From Candidatus Margulisiibacteriota bacterium (GTDB lineage Bacteria > Margulisbacteria > WOR-1 > O2-12-FULL-45-9): 14,654 bases of DNA. The stretch is from assembly GCA_030018645.1 (NCBI GenBank), contig JASEHX010000023.1, forward strand, positions 1 to 14,654. Reading direction: 5' to 3'. Made by a program: the position numbers and the translations under genes. This document shows positions 12,905 to 14,654 of this stretch, one piece after another. The notes under the pieces are model-generated. The model saw nothing but the letters and a program-made list of their open reading frames with translations, had not been told where the DNA came from and made no database searches. How positions within the stretch are numbered: the stretch's first letter is position 1; each line of letters begins with the position of its first letter.

Positions 12905-14626
12905 CTGATACCATTTCAATATGTCTCTTGCCACATAAGCGGACGAACGATCGCCGTGTTCGCCATGCTCAACAAATGCCACGATAACGATTTCAGGGTT
13001 GTCCGACGGCGCGTAACAAATGAACCAGGCGTGCGGTTTTCCGGGATTTTCGGCCGTTCCCGTTTTACCCGATGCCGGAAAATCGGGGATTTTCGCGGCA
13101 ATGCCGGTAGCCCGGTCAACTACGTCACGTAAAGCTTGGCGGATGATCTTCAGGGTTTCAAGTGAAGCTGGGACCTTTTTGACAACTTGAGTTTGTCCAC
13201 GATACAAATATTTGCCCTGTTGGTCCTTGATTTCTTCAACTACATAGGGTTTATACATCTCCCCTTTTGCCAAGCCCGCATACAGCACCGCCATTTGTAG
13301 AGGGGTTACCTGAATGTACCCCTGACCTATCCCATAATTGATTGATTCGCCTTCGTACCATGATTCATGCCGTGCCGCTTTTTTCCAGGCCTTGGTGGGG
13401 ACCAAACCGCGTTTTTCTTGCGGTAAATCAATACCTGTTTTCCTCCCCAGGCCAAACTTTTCAGCGTACTTTGCTAGAGTGTCCGGACCAATCCTTAAAC
13501 CTAATTGGTAAAAGACCACGTCGCATGACTGCACTAATCCTTCAACCATTGTAATCAGCCCATGTCCGCTTTCCTTCCAACACCGGGCGATACGATTATT
13601 TAATCGGAAAAATCCCGGACAATGAATCACTTCGGTTGGTTTGGCTAACTTTTCTTCCAGGGCAGCGGTTAAGGTTACCGGTTTAAAAGTTGACCCCGGA
13701 GGAAAAATGGCAAGGGCCCGGTTCATAAAAGGGTGGCGGGAACTCTTAATATAACTCCAATCGCTTTTCTTGATGCCTTTAACAAATAAATTGGGATCAT
13801 AATTGGGATGGCTGGTTAAAGCCAAAATTTGCCCATTGTTCGGATCTATAACAATTACCGCCCCCGTCTTTTCGCCCAGAGCTTTTTCCACTGCTTCCTG
13901 CAGATCAATGTCAATGGTCAATTTCATATCTGCGCCGGGAGAAGGCGGCAATGATTCTAAAACACGCAAAGGATTGCCCAAAACGTCAACTTCCACTTTC
14001 CTGCCGCCGTCTGTGCCTCGCAGTTCCCTATCATATATCTTTTCTACCCCGTCCTTGCCGATGAAATCCCCGGCCTTATAACCTTGGTCCTTCAAGTTTT
14101 TCAACTCATCTGCCTGTATCTCCCCGATATAACCCAAAACATGGGAAGCCGCATCCCCAAAAGGATAGCGCCGCACTGGATAACTGCGCACGACAACCCC
14201 GTCCAGATCGCTTTTTCTTTCCTCAATCCTTACAGCAATATCTTTTTTTATATTGTCTTTTATTATGATTGGTTCTGTCGCCGATATTTTGTATTCAATT
14301 TTTTCACCCAATAAATCACTCAGGGCGTGAAGAATTTGTTTTCTCCCTGTTTCATTTTTTTTGTTTAGTATATAAGGCAAGACGTGTACAGAAAAAACCG
14401 GCTGGTTATCGACAATTACTTTTCCTTTGCGGTCGTAAATAATTCCCCGCGGGGCCAAGTCAATAACCAGTTTTGCGGCATTCAATTCGGCCAGTTTAGC
14501 TAATTTTTCGTGCTGGACAATCTGCAGATACAGCAAGCGCAGAAACAGGACCGCCATAATAACCGCAAAAGCCGCCATCAAATAAGCATTGTGTCCCTGT
14601 TTTTTCTTATTGAGATTTACCATCAT
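12887..14626 (-). CDS. mrdA: Penicillin-binding protein 2 (MrdA), cell-elongation transpeptidase
   Basis: 579 residues. One N-terminal membrane helix (about 14-36) precedes the PBP dimerisation domain (APRGIIYDRKGKVIVDN, 58-74; SYPVRRYPFGDAASHVLGYI, 148-167; FIGKDGVEKIYDRELRGTDG, 188-207). The transpeptidase domain has all three catalytic motifs: S312-T-F-K315 in PPGSTFKPVT, SCD at 367-369, and KTG at 521-523 in SGKTGTAE. It cross-links peptidoglycan in the elongasome with RodA. Features such as IGQGYIQVTPLQMAVLYAGL are typical of PBP2 rather than FtsI. Two adjacent ATGs (14626 and 14623) are possible; the Shine-Dalgarno sequence is weak. The start overlaps the end of the upstream reading frame by 20 bases. 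Confidence 0.96.
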   Translation of the reverse strand: MMVNLNKKKQGHNAYLMAAFAVIMAVLFLRLLYLQIVQHEKLAKLAELNAAKLVIDLAPRGIIYDRKGKVIVDNQPVFSVHVLPYILNKKNETGRKQILHALSDLLGEKIEYKISATEPIIIKDNIKKDIAVRIEERKSDLDGVVVRSYPVRRYPFGDAASHVLGYIGEIQADELKNLKDQGYKAGDFIGKDGVEKIYDRELRGTDGGRKVEVDVLGNPLRVLESLPPSPGADMKLTIDIDLQEAVEKALGEKTGAVIVIDPNNGQILALTSHPNYDPNLFVKGIKKSDWSYIKSSRHPFMNRALAIFPPGSTFKPVTLTAALEEKLAKPTEVIHCPGFFRLNNRIARCWKESGHGLITMVEGLVQSCDVVFYQLGLRIGPDTLAKYAEKFGLGRKTGIDLPQEKRGLVPTKAWKKAARHESWYEGESINYGIGQGYIQVTPLQMAVLYAGLAKGEMYKPYVVEEIKDQQGKYLYRGQTQVVKKVPASLETLKIIRQALRDVVDRATGIAAKIPDFPASGKTGTAENPGKPHAWFICYAPSDNPEIVIVAFVEHGEHGDRSSAYVARDILKWYQLKTKI

Positions 14627-14654
14627 TTAACTCTTTTATAATCGGATACAGAAT
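14607..14654 (-). CDS. C-terminal end of the gene upstream of mrdA, possibly mreD
   Basis: An open frame enters at the window edge and ends with a TAA at 14609-14607, giving the last 15 residues ILYPIIKELNDGKSQ. It overlaps the mrdA start by 20 bases, which suggests coupling. In many bacteria mreD directly precedes mrdA (mreB-mreC-mreD-mrdA-rodA), and a hydrophobic end followed by a short polar tail would suit MreD. The fragment is too short for an independent identification, and being an open frame alone is weak evidence at this length. Confidence 0.4.
   Translation of the reverse strand: MLYPIIKELNDGKSQ

Overview
This window carries a single-direction block of genes, all read on the minus strand: most of the basal body, the rod, the P and L rings and the export ATPase group of a bacterial flagellum, preceded by a cell-elongation gene (PBP2) and a ribosomal protein gene (L25/Ctc). 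Secreted P-ring (FlgI) and L-ring (FlgH) proteins point to a diderm, outer-membrane-bearing bacterium. By eye the base composition is mid-range. Many proteins are recognisable only by core motifs (FlgF N-terminus, sigma factor, FliK-like protein), which suits a poorly sampled lineage. A Margulisbacteria/Saganbacteria-like uncultured group is possible, but that is only a guess and nothing here proves a phylum.

Layout in transcription order, high to low coordinate. The tail of an upstream gene (possibly mreD) overlaps the start of mrdA (PBP2, 12887-14626). Next come rplY (12105-12851), a 427-residue FliK-like protein (10812-12095) and a solo FlhB C-terminal-domain protein (10469-10801). A 60-base gap follows, holding a perfect consensus housekeeping promoter. 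Downstream of it runs a near-continuous 15-gene flagellar operon of about 10.4 kb: flgF, flgG, flgA, flgH, flgI, flgJ (rod-binding domain only), fliA-type sigma factor, flgB, flgC, fliE, fliF, a short fliG, fliH, fliI and the start of fliJ, which runs off the window edge. Most junctions are short overlaps or gaps of a few bases, so translational coupling is likely. The main interruption is a 62-base gap between flgF and flgG, with a perfect 8-bp hairpin and a near-ideal ribosome binding site for flgG.

How the parts fit. FliF forms the MS ring; FliE, FlgB, FlgC, FlgF and FlgG build the rod; FlgA chaperones FlgI into the P ring; FlgH is the L ring; FlgJ is the rod cap/scaffold; FliH, FliI and FliJ are the soluble export ATPase complex. 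The FliK-like protein and the FlhB-C-like protein are a plausible pair for the export specificity switch. The sigma factor inside the operon would turn on late genes elsewhere.

The points most worth a second look are: (1) the FliG here ends cleanly after the N and middle domains and has no torque-generating C-terminal domain; (2) the flgF operon promoter is a perfect TTGACA-17-TATAAT placed so close to the ATG that the mRNA should be leaderless or nearly so; (3) the sigma factor has lost the usual sigma-28 region 2.4 signature; (4) a FliK-like/solo FlhB-C pair is linked to a ribosomal protein and a cell-wall gene. Absent from this window: a full-length flhB, flhA, fliM, fliN, fliP/Q/R, hook and filament genes, and motA/motB.
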